Shown: positions 44,196-56,312 of the stretch, one piece after another
Numbering within the stretch: the first letter of the stretch is position 1
Layout: each line of letters opens with the position of its first letter
Assembly: GCA_029931535.1 (NCBI GenBank)
Contig: JAQPZY010001501.1
Span: 2,895,001 to 2,959,000 of the forward strand
Source of the DNA: Margaritifera margaritifera
Taxonomy: Eukaryota > Mollusca > Bivalvia > Unionida > Margaritiferidae
DNA: 64,000 nucleotides
Direction: 5' to 3'
Notes under the pieces: model-generated
Told to the model about the DNA's origin: nothing
The model's database searches: none
What the model saw: the letters and a program-made list of their open reading frames with translations, nothing else
Translations under genes and position numbers: made by a program

Positions 44196-44504
44196 GTAAC
44201 TAATTTAATTATCATGTCATAATAATTAACATTTAGTTGCTAATTTTCTTGGCAATGTCAATAATATGTTCCTGATAATTTTGCATTTTGCACTGAGAGC
44301 ACCACAATAACTTTAACGCCACGATTAGTACAAATGTATATTTCTATTTGCTTATAGTTATATTGACTAAAAAGGTTCAGTATCTCCAATATCTAACGAA
44401 AGGAAATTAAGAATGGCGATAATAACGGAGATGCCAACAACGACGTCGTTGATGATAATGATGCCATCAAATATTGTGAAATTTGGAAGAAAAAAATATT
44501 TTCC

Positions 44505-44660
44505 TACAAATTGAACTTCATATTTTACAGGATTCACTAAGTCATGAAGTTTTTTTCAATGGATTATACATCACATGAAGGGCCGTAGTGAAGTGTGAAT
44601 AGTCTGGAATCGATTTTCAAGCTTCATGACTTATGGAATTCTGTGAAAAAATATAAAGTT
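44505..44660. repeat. Imperfect inverted repeat
   Basis: CTTCATATTTTACAGGATTC ... ACTAAGTCATGAAG on the left pairs with CTTCATGACTTATGGAATTC ... AAAATATAAAG on the right, around a loop of about 65 bp. This looks like a small MITE or fold-back remnant. Confidence 0.5.
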
Positions 44661-45050
44661 AAATTCTTACAATTACAAATAGTTATACAAATAATAAGCT
44701 ATCTCAAGACATAAATAACAGAACTATATTTTAGCCATTGTTTACAAATATTGTCAAAACACAAAAGAAGGGACCATGAATACATAAGTAGTTTCCGTCT
44801 GGCGTTATAACCCCCCCCCCCGCCCCCCTCCCCCCGCCAAAAAAAGAAGAAAAAAAAAACATAGTTTTCTACGACACATGATCCGATTTTAAACAATCAA
44901 AATCCTTGATACAAAGATTTGGTAAAGTTTGTGATTATTTGACTACAAAAGCAAATAACAAGTCTTTTAAGAGAGTCATGGTATAAAGTCTACTTTATAT
45001 TTGTTGATATTTCTGTATGATTTGATTATGATAATTTATCATCTATATAG

Positions 45051-45194
45051 TGGACGGTTCCTGGTCGGACTGGAACGGATGGAGTGGATGTTACAGAGGA
45101 TTACAATCCCGATCAAGGCAGTGTAATAATCCAGCTCCACTCTATAATGGTACGGATTGCCAGGGAAGCCATGTAGACGTACATAATTGTACAG
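45051..45194 (+). CDS. Host exon 8: TSP1 domain 7
   Basis: A 144-nt phase 1-1 exon (acceptor CTATATAG, donor GTAAGT). It encodes GSWSDWNGWSGCYRGLQSRS, RQCNNPAPLYNGTDCQGS, VHNCT. It is shorter than the others and carries four cysteines rather than six. Confidence 0.82.
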
Positions 45195-46416
45195 GTAAGT
45201 AATGACAGTTTGGAGTGTTGCCATTAAAGCACAAGTTTCATTCCATGTATCTCTTATGACACAGGTTCAGCTGCTTTAATAACAATTTGTCAAAAGACAC
45301 CTGCCTCATTTAAATACTGAAATATAGTTTCTAGTACTTCAACGTATGAATACATTTTAGGAGCTTTGAAATTAGACCTATACCATAAACCTTCTGTTGT
45401 AGTCCATGTAATAAATGAATCCTATGGCAATCATTTCCACTCCACCCACCCCTTATGTAAATTTTCATGTAATAACGTAGAGCTTAATTAATTCAATGAT
45501 ATATTAGATTTTCAAGTTACATATGTTATATTTACGAGCTTCGGATGATGATGTCGATGGCAATACAACTGCTATTGCTACTCATGCTACAATTGCTGCT
45601 ATTACTACTACTACTACTACTAGCAGCAACTGTGATAACCTGCAATCGCAAATCCTCTCGGTTTGTATCATATTCATAATTGTTTAATTTTAAGCAGTAT
45701 CATTTTACACCATCTGTTGCCACTCCATGCAGGTCGTAACCCGAAATCTGTTAATTTATGTACATTGCACGAATAAGTAACTGCATACAATTTGGCTTAA
45801 AAGAAGTATTGGAAAATATCTCACGAACTGGAGTTTTTATGTAACCTTAGACTCCTTCTCATGAACTCCGGATGAACATGTTTATTTACTTTTGGGCTTT
45901 TTACGGAACTATAACTAAGTATTGGTTATATCATTTGTCGAAAATGGGCGCTAAATGCCTTTCCCAAAGCCTCACCGAGGCAGCCGACAAGGGCTGGGTT
46001 GGGTGGGTATCAAACCTGCCACAATTAGATCACGAGTCCGACGCTCTACCAAATGAGCTACCGCTGTTCCGTGAGAAAGAAGACAAACATAAAATACTTC
46101 TATGCACCAAAGTACTATGGACACATCTACCACAGTTATTTTTGGTAGATTTGCATACAGCGCTTTTAGAGGAAATAGAGTTATTGACAGACACAGAGAT
46201 GGACAACAAGCGAATAGACAGAGGTTATCACAACGTCCTGGAGACTAGAAGGAAATACTACTACTACTACAACAACTACTACTACTACTACACCATCTTT
46301 CAGTTTCTATCCCTATTAAATTCCATAGCAGTAGGATTGAACAGCAAATTGTAATGCAGTTACGCCGGTGATATGGCAGCTCATTACCATTAATTGACGT
46401 AGCTTACCTTTTACAG
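45195..46416 (+). other. Host intron 8
   Basis: Contains ACT/TAC trinucleotide runs near 45598-45622 and 46256-46292 and a minus-strand SINE at about 45880-46075. Confidence 0.55.
45880..46075 (-). repeat. tRNA-derived SINE, minus strand
   Basis: Read on the minus strand: A box GGTAGCTCATTTGGTAGAGC, B box GGTTTGATACC, then a core with CTTTGGGAAAGGCATTTAGC. That last block matches the shared core of metazoan SINEs and is also recognisable in the copies at 37.6 and 52.3 kb. Confidence 0.7.
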
Positions 46417-46565
46417 AGGAGACAACGGTTGCAACCGCAACACCGCACGTCATCTTACTTCCTCCAGAAATATTTGGTCCTACCGAAGCAGATGTTGGTG
46501 GAAACGTCACGCTTCTATGTTTGACAGGCACACCGGGTCTGACCGTCACCTGGTATTACCAAGAG
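46417..46565 (+). CDS. Host exon 9: Ig domain 1, N-terminal half
   Basis: A 149-nt exon, phase 1 to phase 0 (acceptor CTTTTACAG, donor GTAAGC). It encodes ETTVATATPHVILLPPEIFG and then VGGNVTLLC ... LTVTWYYQE, giving the first Ig cysteine and the core tryptophan. Splitting an Ig domain by a phase 0 intron is common in I-set domains. Confidence 0.82.
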
Positions 46566-46760
46566 GTAAGCATAATGTTTCAAATCTTTTGCTGGGAAAA
46601 AAATGTAAAACTACAACGGTGCAAGAATTTTCTACATTTTAAAAATTCATATTTGGTTTAATTCCAAGCTACAAAACTTAAAGTTAATAAGATCAAACCT
46701 TCGGTATGATGGAATTGGTACAATAAACTATATTATACAGTCTGTGTTAAATTTTTTCAG

Positions 46761-46914
46761 AGTGACCGTCTTCCTTTGGGAGCAAGCCAGCCGATGGGAA
46801 CAAATGAGTTAATTATTACTGGTGTCGATTCCAAGAACTATGGGACATATACCTGTGTCCTTGCGGACACCTACCACACGGTGAAAAATCAAGTGTTTGT
46901 TAACCTCCATGAGT
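46761..46914 (+). CDS. Host exon 10: Ig domain 1, C-terminal half
   Basis: A 154-nt exon, phase 0 to phase 1 (acceptor ATTTTTTCAG, donor GTACGT). It encodes NELIITGVDSKNYGTYTC, the usual end of an Ig fold with the second cysteine in a YxC motif, and a final strand ending VFVNLHE. Confidence 0.85.
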
Positions 46915-47074
46915 GTACGTGTTCTTTAATCCTTTTGTACCTGTGGAATGATGTTTATTATGATTATATGTATATGTATATATATACACACACACAAATA
47001 TATAAAGAGTATAAATCATATGGTCCTTTCGAGTGCACTGGACCGCGTGTGTTAGGGATTGATTAAGACATAAT

Positions 47075-47219
47075 CGACTGCTGATGCTGTAAATTAGTTG
47101 CTTCTGACCTACAAAGGGATGAGCCATATCGCCGTCTGTTATTTACATTAAATAACAGACGGTGATATGGCTCATCTCTTTGTAGGTAAGAACCAACTAA
47201 TTTACAGCATCAGCAGTCG
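47075..47219. repeat. Near-perfect 70-bp hairpin
   Basis: Arms 47075-47144 and 47150-47219 are reverse complements with few mismatches, around a 5-bp centre (ACATT). A relative of the sequence CAATGAGAGTCGAAAAGGC and a TA microsatellite follow at 47366-47471. It resembles the end of a fold-back or Helitron-like non-autonomous element; the class is not certain. Confidence 0.8.
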
Positions 47220-47418
47220 AGTTGAAGGCAACTAGACGACACATCAAACATTTTCAAGCTGTAATTCTCGTACAAACAGTAATGTATTTTTTTGCATTTT
47301 GAACGCTTTTTGTGTTTATTGTTTGTATTGTCTCCATTTTGTGTTTGCCTTTGAAAAAGACTCAATGAGAGTCGAAAAGGCTTAGTCTAGTTAAAAACTA
47401 GCTTTGCACTGTTCGTTG

Positions 47419-47423
<5 letters not shown>

Positions 47424-47471
<48 letters not shown>
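47424..47471. repeat. (TA)n microsatellite
   Basis: About 24 TA units, intronic. Confidence 0.95.
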
Positions 47472-47473
<2 letters not shown>

Positions 47474-47526
47474 GATAGTTGGTACACTCTGCATACAGTG
47501 TTTGCAGTTTTTTTTTATGTAGTTAA

Positions 47527-48640
47527 TTATTTTTTATGTGTCAACACGTTAACATATCCCTTTCTGTGAATCTGACTGGTTAAAATAAGCCTATGAAATC
47601 CTTGCGCAGTATCCTCAATATTGATTGACTGCAACCGTGGGATTTTTTCTTCCACCGCTTTCTTGAATCGCATTATTTTACTATTACTATTAACAATATG
47701 GTGGCCATCTTTCCAATCGGTTGCCCAATAGACACTGGGAAAAATCGGGCGACTATCCCCAAAACGCACAGTAGTGGTTACGTATGTCGGAATAAGCCCC
47801 ATTTACCCTACATTGATTTCTCCGAATGCCAAACTTAAACTAGAACATAGGAAAAAAAACCCGCTGGAAATTCACCGAGATGTGGTAGAACCAAGCAAAT
47901 CCATCCCACTGTCCAACACGAACATATTGAGTCTATAGAAAACACAAATGTCCGGCAGCCTATTGTAATGCAGACAGTCCCCTTTACATTGCTGCTACCA
48001 CGCAGTATAGATCTTGCGCCCCAACCACAAACAAGGTTTAAGTGTCATTCTAAAGGAGTCAAAAAACTCACCCCTTTTATGAAGAGAATATCGACAAATG
48101 CTGGTCTCCCAAACTGCCAAAAAGTTATCAAAACACAGCATTCTTCCAAATCAATAATGCGGTCACAAAAGCATTCAACCTGGGGATCACAAAAACCATA
48201 TGGATGCCAACCTGCACCAGCATAATACATTTAGATTTAGCATTATTTCTGTATCCAGTAATCATCCATTGAGACAAATATCTAACAAATGGAATTATAT
48301 TTCTTCTGCGATATCCAATACTGCAACTGTGGTGAATATCCATGGTGGAATCGACATTCTTTTCGGTGAAAACGTTGTAAACAGTCTCATCTAAATTCAC
48401 GTATATGTTGCCTCAACAAAACAACTCCAGCTGACTGACCGGGTGAATTTCCATCACAGATCGAATGTTGAAAGATGTTGTTCGTGTCAAATAGTCTATT
48501 GATTGGAAGTATAGTTGCTCTTTGTAATTGTAACAATAAATTCTGAATTAAATGAGATGCCGTAAAGCATGAATTCTTCTTTCTATCTAACCTATATTTC
48601 TTCTGAAAATTAAAAATGTGTGATAAACATAATCTCAAAT
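47527..48640 (-). other. Minus-strand ORF fragments, unidentified
   Basis: Several minus-strand frames are open for 60-90 codons, for example 47527-47802 with WKDGHHIVNSNSKIMRFKKA and 48128-48400 with GYRRRNIIPFVRYLSQWMI. The mixed composition looks coding, possibly a decayed transposon, but no family could be named. The remainder of this intron to 50430 shows nothing recognisable. Confidence 0.25.
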
Positions 48641-50430
48641 CGGCATTGATTTAATATTTAATTTAGGAAACTCTTTGAATAATTTCCAGTGTTTGCGGGC
48701 CAAGGCTAGCTAAAGAAAGAAATTATTTAATTGGTTTGAGATCTTCTATGAGCAGCGATGCGAGAAAAGATCCCTTCTAACAATATGACTTCATCGTTGA
48801 AAACTGACGTCACAGAAAAGAATTAATAACGGCATAAGATTGTTGTATGGTACATTTAAACCGTGGTATCTTTCTTATTATTGATGCTGTTTGCATAAAA
48901 TTAACTGCATTATATTCAGGAAGGAGCGCTCTGCTTGAAAACATTAAATCTTAGACTCTTAAATTTTGCCCTAATGAACATCGTCTCGCGTTGCGGCACG
49001 CACACATAATGCATATATAATCACATGCGAAACTCCGCTAAGTTGTCTTTTAAACGTTAAGAGTTGTGTATTTTCAGCGATGATGTAACAAACGTCGCTT
49101 TCCAATACGTTCACTTCAATGAAGAGGAAGTTAAATGTTCACAGCTATCACTATTACAACACAATATACTAGAACAACTGAAAAATATACTTTTATTAAT
49201 TGATCTATTTCCAGTAATAATAATAGTAGTAATAATACCAAATTACTTTTGTTACTCTTGTGAAAATATGGTCCTTATGATTAAACTAAGGCAAGTTTGT
49301 GTCGTCGATGAGAACAATATTTCAGGCGAATTGTCTACGAAAGGCATATTTTTATATTTATATTTATATTTGTATGTACATTTAGTTTTGTTTAATTTTT
49401 ATCCCAGCGCTTTCCTTTGAAACTGCTGGGGTATTTTGATACAGTCCGTGCGTCCGTACGGACGTATGGTCTTGCGTACGTGCGTGTGTGATGCCCTTCA
49501 ACTCCTCCTACACCGTTAGAAACATGAAACTCGGGTCAACGACAGTCATGTTAGTGTAGAATCACTTTTATAATTTTGATTTTGCCCCTTTGGGTGGGGT
49601 TGAGGGGATTGGTGGTAATTTTACATACATTTAAAATAACTTCAAAGTCGAATGTCTTACATTTCTGCCAATTGATACTAGTGATAAATGATCCAAGTGT
49701 CAGCATATGTCGGAATTGAACCCTTTGGCGACGCTCTGAGGTCCTTCCTTACTCCTCATGAACTTAACACCTGAGTCATAATATAGTATATGTTAAGATC
49801 CCCACCTTATAACCATATATACACCTACTGGGTGTGAACATACAAATTTATACATGCAATTGACACTGACCCGGTATCCATCCCGACCTAAGGGACATAG
49901 CCCCTGGGTCATAACGCGGAAACAATTAAGATTTATACCGTATAACAATGTCTACGCTTACTGGGTATGCAAATACAAATTTATGCATTGAGCTGACACT
50001 GACCCCCCAGTGTCCATCCATAATGCTAGGGACTTTATTTCTGGGTCATAACGGGGAGACCATTGGCATCCCAGCCTATCACCAAGTATACACTTACTGG
50101 CTATGAAAAAAGTAAACTGACATTGGTCCCTGGGTCCATCCTTACCCCGCAAGGCGACTTAGTCCATCGATATAGTTTAAAAACACCCTACAACCATGTA
50201 CATACTGGTCATGAAAATATAAATGTACTGCCTAACTGTCATTTGTTGTTCATGCAGTCCTTATCAATAGAAAACCTACCCAAGAGGCTCTAACTTCAGA
50301 GAGATACAAATTGCGAAGAGTGAGGACTGATGTTTCACAAACACATAATTCGAGTTTATCTTTTCAACAGTACCCTTACGGAAATCAAGGAGGTTATGGT
50401 TTGTCTTGTTCTTTTCTTTTTTTTTAACAG

Positions 50431-50552
50431 CCGCACCTGTTATCTTGTCCCTGATAAAAAGTCCTGACACCGTTGCAGAGGGCGCGTCACTCAAAATCAA
50501 GTGCAATGTTCAAGGTTTTCCTGAACCTGTTATTCGATGGGGATACAAGGAT
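50431..50552 (+). CDS. Host exon 11: Ig domain 2, N-terminal half
   Basis: A 122-nt exon, phase 1 to phase 0 (acceptor TTTTTAACAG, donor GTAAGT). It encodes APVILSLIKSPDTVAEGASL, KIKCNVQGFPEPVIRWGYKD, with the canonical Ig Cys, the GxPxPxxxW turn and Trp. This is clearly an I-set type domain. Confidence 0.9.
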
Positions 50553-50779
50553 GTAAGTCAACAATTCATATTATGCACACATTTTTTTTCTTCTGATAAT
50601 TTACATGCTATTTTATTTTTTGAAATTTTTTTATTTGCTCCGATTTCATTTAGCAATGAATATGACTTTGTCACTAATAATTTATAGACAATATTTTAAC
50701 AACTTTGAGCAGATTTCTTCACAGTAATGTTATTTGTGAAAAAAGAAAAAGAGGAGTAAAAGCCTTCCCACTTTAATTA

Positions 50780-51215
50780 ATGACTCGGTTGGTTAAAGTG
50801 CCTTTTGTATAAGAACTCCTATTGTAGCAAGTTGCACATTATAATAATAATTACAATAGTGGGTACGATTACGTACAATCACAATGCATATTGTAATAAA
50901 TGCTGCTTTATTCCAACAGCGACTGAGACTGCATGTAATTTAAACCCCTATTGTAATGCTAACATTTGCTTGACGAATATCTAGCTAGATCACCTATCGG
51001 CATAAATGTCAGAGTCAACAGTTATTCAGGTTTAATTACAACGATTACTCATTTTTTGAAAATTGTAACAATTATTACAATAATGGTCTTCTACTGCATG
51101 CAATCACAAGGTATTTTGGAATAAAGTTTCATTTCTTACAGCATTTTAAACCTCCACATTGTAACGACAATTTTTGCTTGAGGGATATTTAACTAGATCA
51201 TCTATCGAAGTGAAA
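50780..51215. repeat. Fold-back copies of a dispersed short repeat
   Basis: Blocks such as AACCCCTATTGTAAT and GCATGTAATT occur forward near 50928-50960, and their complements (ATTACAATAGTGGGT, CTAGATCACCTATCG) occur in reverse. The same blocks make up 54715-55790. They probably form a MITE-like family unit. Confidence 0.5.
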
Positions 51216-51537
51216 TGCAAAGGAGACGTCGCAAAAGCTATTGCAATGTACTACACAACGCTCTGGGACAGCGTAAATACTGGGTATCACACGGAAAGAT
51301 ATAAGAAATTAAACACAAGTATCAAACTGACAGCTCGAAAATCCCAAATTGTATTTCCTATCCTAATGATATAAAATTGCTTGAGATCTAATTGTAAGCC
51401 TCTAATTTTTATCATGGTTTTGCACTCTTTGTTGCTTAACATAAACTATAAAACTGAAGTATACAACATATAACATGAATTTCTTAACAATATATTGTAT
51501 TACATCACTGTTTCTGCGGTTGTTTTTCATTTTCGGT

Positions 51538-51577
51538 ATTATTATTATTATTATTAGTAGTAGTAGTAGTAGTAGCA
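51538..51577. repeat. (ATT)n/(AGT)n trinucleotide run
   Basis: A run of ATT units passes into AGT units. Intronic, no role seen. Confidence 0.85.
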
Positions 51578-52269
51578 GTATCATAAGTGATGAAGGGATT
51601 ATGTTAACGCAATCTACCATATATTTAATCCAAATTAGAGTTGGTAGCCATCAAGCAGATAATATAAAGTCACCCTATTCAATAGCATATTTGGGAGATT
51701 ATTTTGTCTTTGTCTGTTGTCGCGGGTGAAAGTAATTTGATTATACTTTTCTCTCTTTAAGTCAATACCCGATAAAAACAAAGTAGCACAGATCAACACG
51801 TATCTACGTCTCGCCGTAGTTTTCTCAAACACTTGTGGACAATTTGGTCAATTGTTGAGAATTCCTGGAACAGATATGAAAATGCCTACCTTGTCGCGAC
51901 ATTTATGGTTCTTTTTCCACATGTATTGGTAGTCAGCGTGATAAAAACTTAATACTTGATTGATCTGAATTTGGTACAATGCAAAGTAAATGATGAATAG
52001 TAATATATTTTCTGATCTTTACTATATTGTGCCGCGGGGGAGAAACAGTTTGTTGTGACGCACTGGAAAATGTGAACTTCTTTGAAAATGGAACAACCAG
52101 TACAATAATGAGCAATTGAGACTGAATTGGTTCATTTTGTATTGATCTTGGTAAAATTAGCAATCTCTCTCTCTCTCTTATATCTCCTCTCTTCTCTCTC
52201 CCTCTCTAAACCATTTTATTCCTTCTACAATATTAGGCAACAGAGAGTTGGATCTTTGTTTGTTTGTTT

Positions 52270-52447
52270 GTTTTGGGAGCTTTAGGACACAACAGCACAC
52301 TACGGTTATATCATGCCGAGTCATTTAGAGTAAAGTGCCTTGCCAAGGAGCACACTACGCCAACCGTCCCAAGCTGACGTGATGATAAGATTCAAACCTG
52401 CACTCTCTGGTCTGGCACAATAACCACTGTGCCACCGCGGTTCCGAA
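52270..52447 (-). repeat. tRNA-derived SINE, minus strand
   Basis: On the minus strand the A-box-like GGTGGCACAGTGGTTA and B-box-like GGTTTGAATC are followed by the core CTCCTTGGCAAGGCACTTTA, a strongly conserved SINE core motif. Confidence 0.75.
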
Positions 52448-54714
52448 GAGTTGGAAGTAAAACCGAGATGGATGTAAAACTGCGTTTTTTTTAAAAAAAT
52501 CTTTACTTTATAGGTGGCCTTCTCGTAGACAATATTTTCTTTCTTTTGGACGTGTTTTGTACGGCTATTTAAAACTCAGTCTCTTTTCAATCCGCACGGT
52601 GACTTACCCATCCATTTACATTGCATTATCGCTTCCAAGTTGCTAGAAGTTGGTACGAATCCGACTTCTAAATTGTGCAGAAAGGGTAATGTTTCTGTCT
52701 GTTTATGTGTGTTTTTAAACGTGGTTTAACGATATTAAGGGACGAAAGAAATGCACAGAATCAATCGCCTTGTTCTTTAAATTTTTTCTGAATTAGCTAT
52801 TGCTATTTTTACATTATAGTGTTGGGTGTTGGGGTGTGGGCTTGCTAGTATATATAATAATATTCATGAAATCACAAACTATGGGGTATTTTTTAGCAGG
52901 GAAAAAGTCGTGAAACTCAAGATATAGGAGCATTTTCTTGGAAGAAAAATCACGAACAGGGCTAGAAGAAAAAAGAAAATAGCATGAGTACCAATCCTAA
53001 CAAGAGTACCTCCGTCTCGTAACTCGTCAAATCAAGTGTATGTTGTTACTGATAAGCTGAAGCTCCTCGACTCTATGGGAGCACCACTGATTGCAACCGT
53101 TCTGCAATGATTTTAAGGACGGTTTTCTCAAGTTAATATCAATAACGGGGACTAATATATTAGTACATTACATGAACGATTTGAATGATTTACCGTTTTC
53201 CGTTGTGTGGACATCAAAAAGTAATGTAGAAAATAGCTATATGAGACACGCAAGAATGGTATAACTATTTTATATGTATAATTATTGTTGAACATTTTTC
53301 CATTATGTAAGAAAAGATGGATAAAGACGATTATTAGATCACTGTGTAAGTATAAATATTTATAAACTACTTCCTTGAAAATCTTTAAACTTGTTATGCT
53401 AGCTATTTCACTACAGTGGCTCGCATTGTAAAGGCATGGGCATATGCTTATGGGCCGGTGCTAATGTTTTCAGACATTTTCTGTCCTGGAACAACAGTTT
53501 TAGAATTATAGCAGTAGCTCTGACTCATCTTTATCTTCCTGACTATGTGGTCGTCATTAGATGAGAATTCAACAAAATCTATATATGCTCTTGAAACTTT
53601 ATCTTCCAATTTACTAGGTGTATCTTGCATGGTAAATGAAAGCCTTCACATGCTTAATGTGCAATCACAGGAACTTGGAGTGAGTGTTCTCTTTTGAAAT
53701 ACTGGTATTTGTTGGTTTGGTCCATTTAACCATATATTAGTGGCCAGGAGAGGGTTGGATGGGCGAATTTGTGATAGAGAAAATCATACGTCTTTAATAA
53801 TTGTAGAGTCATACATTCGTTTGCTTACTTGTATATACTTTCTCATTTATTTCGCTTTATTTCGTAATTTATACGTTGTCTCAAAAGTGTTGTGACAAGA
53901 CGTTGTAATGGAGCCGTTTCCCTTTATAATTGCGTCTTCTTCTTAACCCTACCCCACCCCCAAAACGTTCACTGTTTCTGTTATACAGGACGCACTTCCA
54001 AATAGATTTAAAGAAGCAGGAGAAATGTTTCTTTAACGAAATAGCTGTGGCTTTCAAGGAATAGATTGTAAACTGCTCTTGGAGATGGCAAACGGAACAG
54101 GATTCTTCGCAAATATGGTTAAAGATATATAACAGTTAACAGCACAAATTAAAATTCCTTTACTTGAGCTTTCTGTGGGTCCGACGAATAGACACACAAT
54201 GCTTTCAAACAGTTACATTCAATAAATTGGCTATGTTCATGCAGGGAGTCGTTATAACATTTCCTTTTGATACCAAATGTAATTGTGATTTAAAATGTGT
54301 AGTACTCGTTTTACATTCACATTTCTGGACAATCATCAAAAATATTTGTTATCTTTTAAATCACCTCCAAACAGTTATGATTTTCGAAAATTTGTTCTGA
54401 GCGTTTAGGGTCCTTGCAGAAACTGTTGGCACAAGGTTATTGTATATTTTTAGTATAAGCCTGAGGGTGGTTTGCATTACATAAATAAAACTTCGATTAT
54501 TTGCAGATGTAAAACGAAAAAGGTCTAAATATTGCCTTCATACACACACGCGCGCAAGGTGGTGAGATGGAGGAGGGGTCAGAGAGAGGATTTGGTTGTA
54601 GTTTCACTATTCCAATACCAGTCCAGTCCCTTGGACTCATATTTCGTACCTATTCAACCCACCTTTCTGTCTCAGTCTACCTCTTTATTCCGTAAACTTT
54701 CCATTTAAATTGAT

Positions 54715-55790
54715 AAGTGATCTGAATGAATTTTCTAAGAAAGTTTTTATTACATTAAGGGTTATATTGGCACACAGTTCGCATCCCTTAATGTAACGAA
54801 GAGAACGCTGTTACACAATGCGTTGTGATTACACGCTGTTACTACCTATTTTGATATAAATCTTGTCTAGTGCAATCAGTTTACTCTGAACACGAGGCCA
54901 TTATATTCCTTGTGTAAACTTTTTTGAATAGCTGTTGAACCTGACGATTGTATCGATAAATGATCTAATTGAATATTCCTCATTACGAAAGGAAATGAAT
55001 GGTGTACAGGCATAATCTCTTTTGAAATAATGTTAACTATATTACAAAATGCGCTGTGACTGCATGCAATTGCGAACCATTTGTAATACTTCTAATGAGG
55101 TGCAATAAATTTACTCTGGTCTTTGACTAATAATAGTCTTTTTAATTGGATCTGAATAGTTGATGACTTTATATTGATAAATAGTCTAATCGAATATACC
55201 ATGAGTGAAAGTTGTTGTTACAATCTGAGCTGAAATTTTGTATGTAGTCTCAAACCCCTATTGTAGAAAATTAGATGTTAGCACAATATGTCTTATGATT
55301 GCATGCAATTGTAGCCGCTATTGTATTAAGTATTAAACTTATCAAATTCATTACAATTAGCGCTCGTTGTAATTAGGTCTGAAAAGCTGTTTACCCTGAC
55401 ATTTTTACTGATATGTGATCCAGTTGAATAATGGTCAAACAAAAGTTATTAATACAATATACGTTTTAATTGTATGCAAACGTAACCCCTATTTTAATAA
55501 TTATTTTTTAAAAATATTAAATATGAGTAATCATTGTAATTAGATCTGAATAGCTATGGACCCTGGCAATTGTACCAACGGGTGATTTAGTTGAATATTA
55601 GTCGAACACAAGTTTTAATTACAACATTGTTTGAAATAACATGCAGCTACAACCCCTGTTGTAATAAAGCAACTTCACTACAATATGCTTTGTGTTTGCA
55701 TGTAATCGTAACCCCTATTGTAATAATTATTAGTTTTTTTAACATTTTATTACAATTGGGTTTGTTACAAAGCATTGCAATTTCGTCAAG
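54715..55790. repeat. Diverged tandem array, unit about 180-230 bp
   Basis: The blocks TGATCTAATTGAATATT (54961), GTCTAATCGAATATACC (55182), TGATCCAGTTGAATAAT (55417) and GATTTAGTTGAATATTA (55585) recur at regular spacing. Each is accompanied by a GCATGCAATTG-like block and (A)ACCCCTATTGTAATAA. The units are strongly diverged from each other. Confidence 0.6.
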
Positions 55791-56116
55791 ATGTACTTGA
55801 TCAGATCAGCTTTCATCCTCTCGTGAATCTTGCTTCATTTCTTAAACTTAAATCATAAAATAACACTAGAATTGTTTTTTGTTTGTTTGTCTGTTTTTTG
55901 TATGTCAGCAGTCCTAAATCTAAAAATGTTATAGAAAGAACCTTTATCGATAGTGAGTAATTACAGCTTTGTTTAGACCAAAATGTGTTCTAAGTTCTAC
56001 CTCATCAAACTTGAGGGTTCAATTTATTTCAGATACTATTCGATTACTTTGATCACCTTTACAAAATACACATTTTTAAATACAAACACTGAGGCAAGTT
56101 TCTTATTCTTTTTCAG

Positions 56117-56272
56117 CGGTCCGGAAATGCTTTCGTACCGCCACCAGTTTCTTACAAAGATGGCGGTAAAGAAATTGATATTGACTCCTTCCAAAGTATC
56201 CTCTATGGAGGAACCTGGACATGCAACGTTATAAACAAACTGGGATCAGATCATAGAGATATCATTTTGTAA
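56117..56272 (+). CDS. Host exon 12: Ig domain 2, C-terminal half and stop
   Basis: A phase 0 exon after acceptor TTCTTTTTCAG. It encodes RSGNAFVPPPVSYKDGGKE, then ILYGGTWTCNVINKLGSDHR and DIIL before TAA 56270-56272. The second Ig cysteine lies in TWTCNV. The chain ends right after the Ig fold without a membrane helix or GPI-like tail, so a secreted or matrix protein is inferred. Confidence 0.88.
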   Translation, partial: RSGNAFVPPPVSYKDGGKEIDIDSFQSILYGGTWTCNVINKLGSDHRDIIL

Positions 56273-56306
56273 AATGTCAGCTAAGCTTGGGTCGAAATTA
56301 AAAGAA

Positions 56307-56312
56307 AATAAA
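56307..56312 (+). terminator. Host polyadenylation signal
   Basis: AATAAA lies 35 nt after the stop of exon 12, a suitable distance for a short 3' UTR. Confidence 0.7.

Larger units (their letters stand above)
50553..56116 (+). other. Last host intron
   Basis: 5.6 kb containing the repeats at 50780-51215, 51538, 52270 and 54715. No exon was found; nothing recognised in 52500-54700. Confidence 0.55.
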
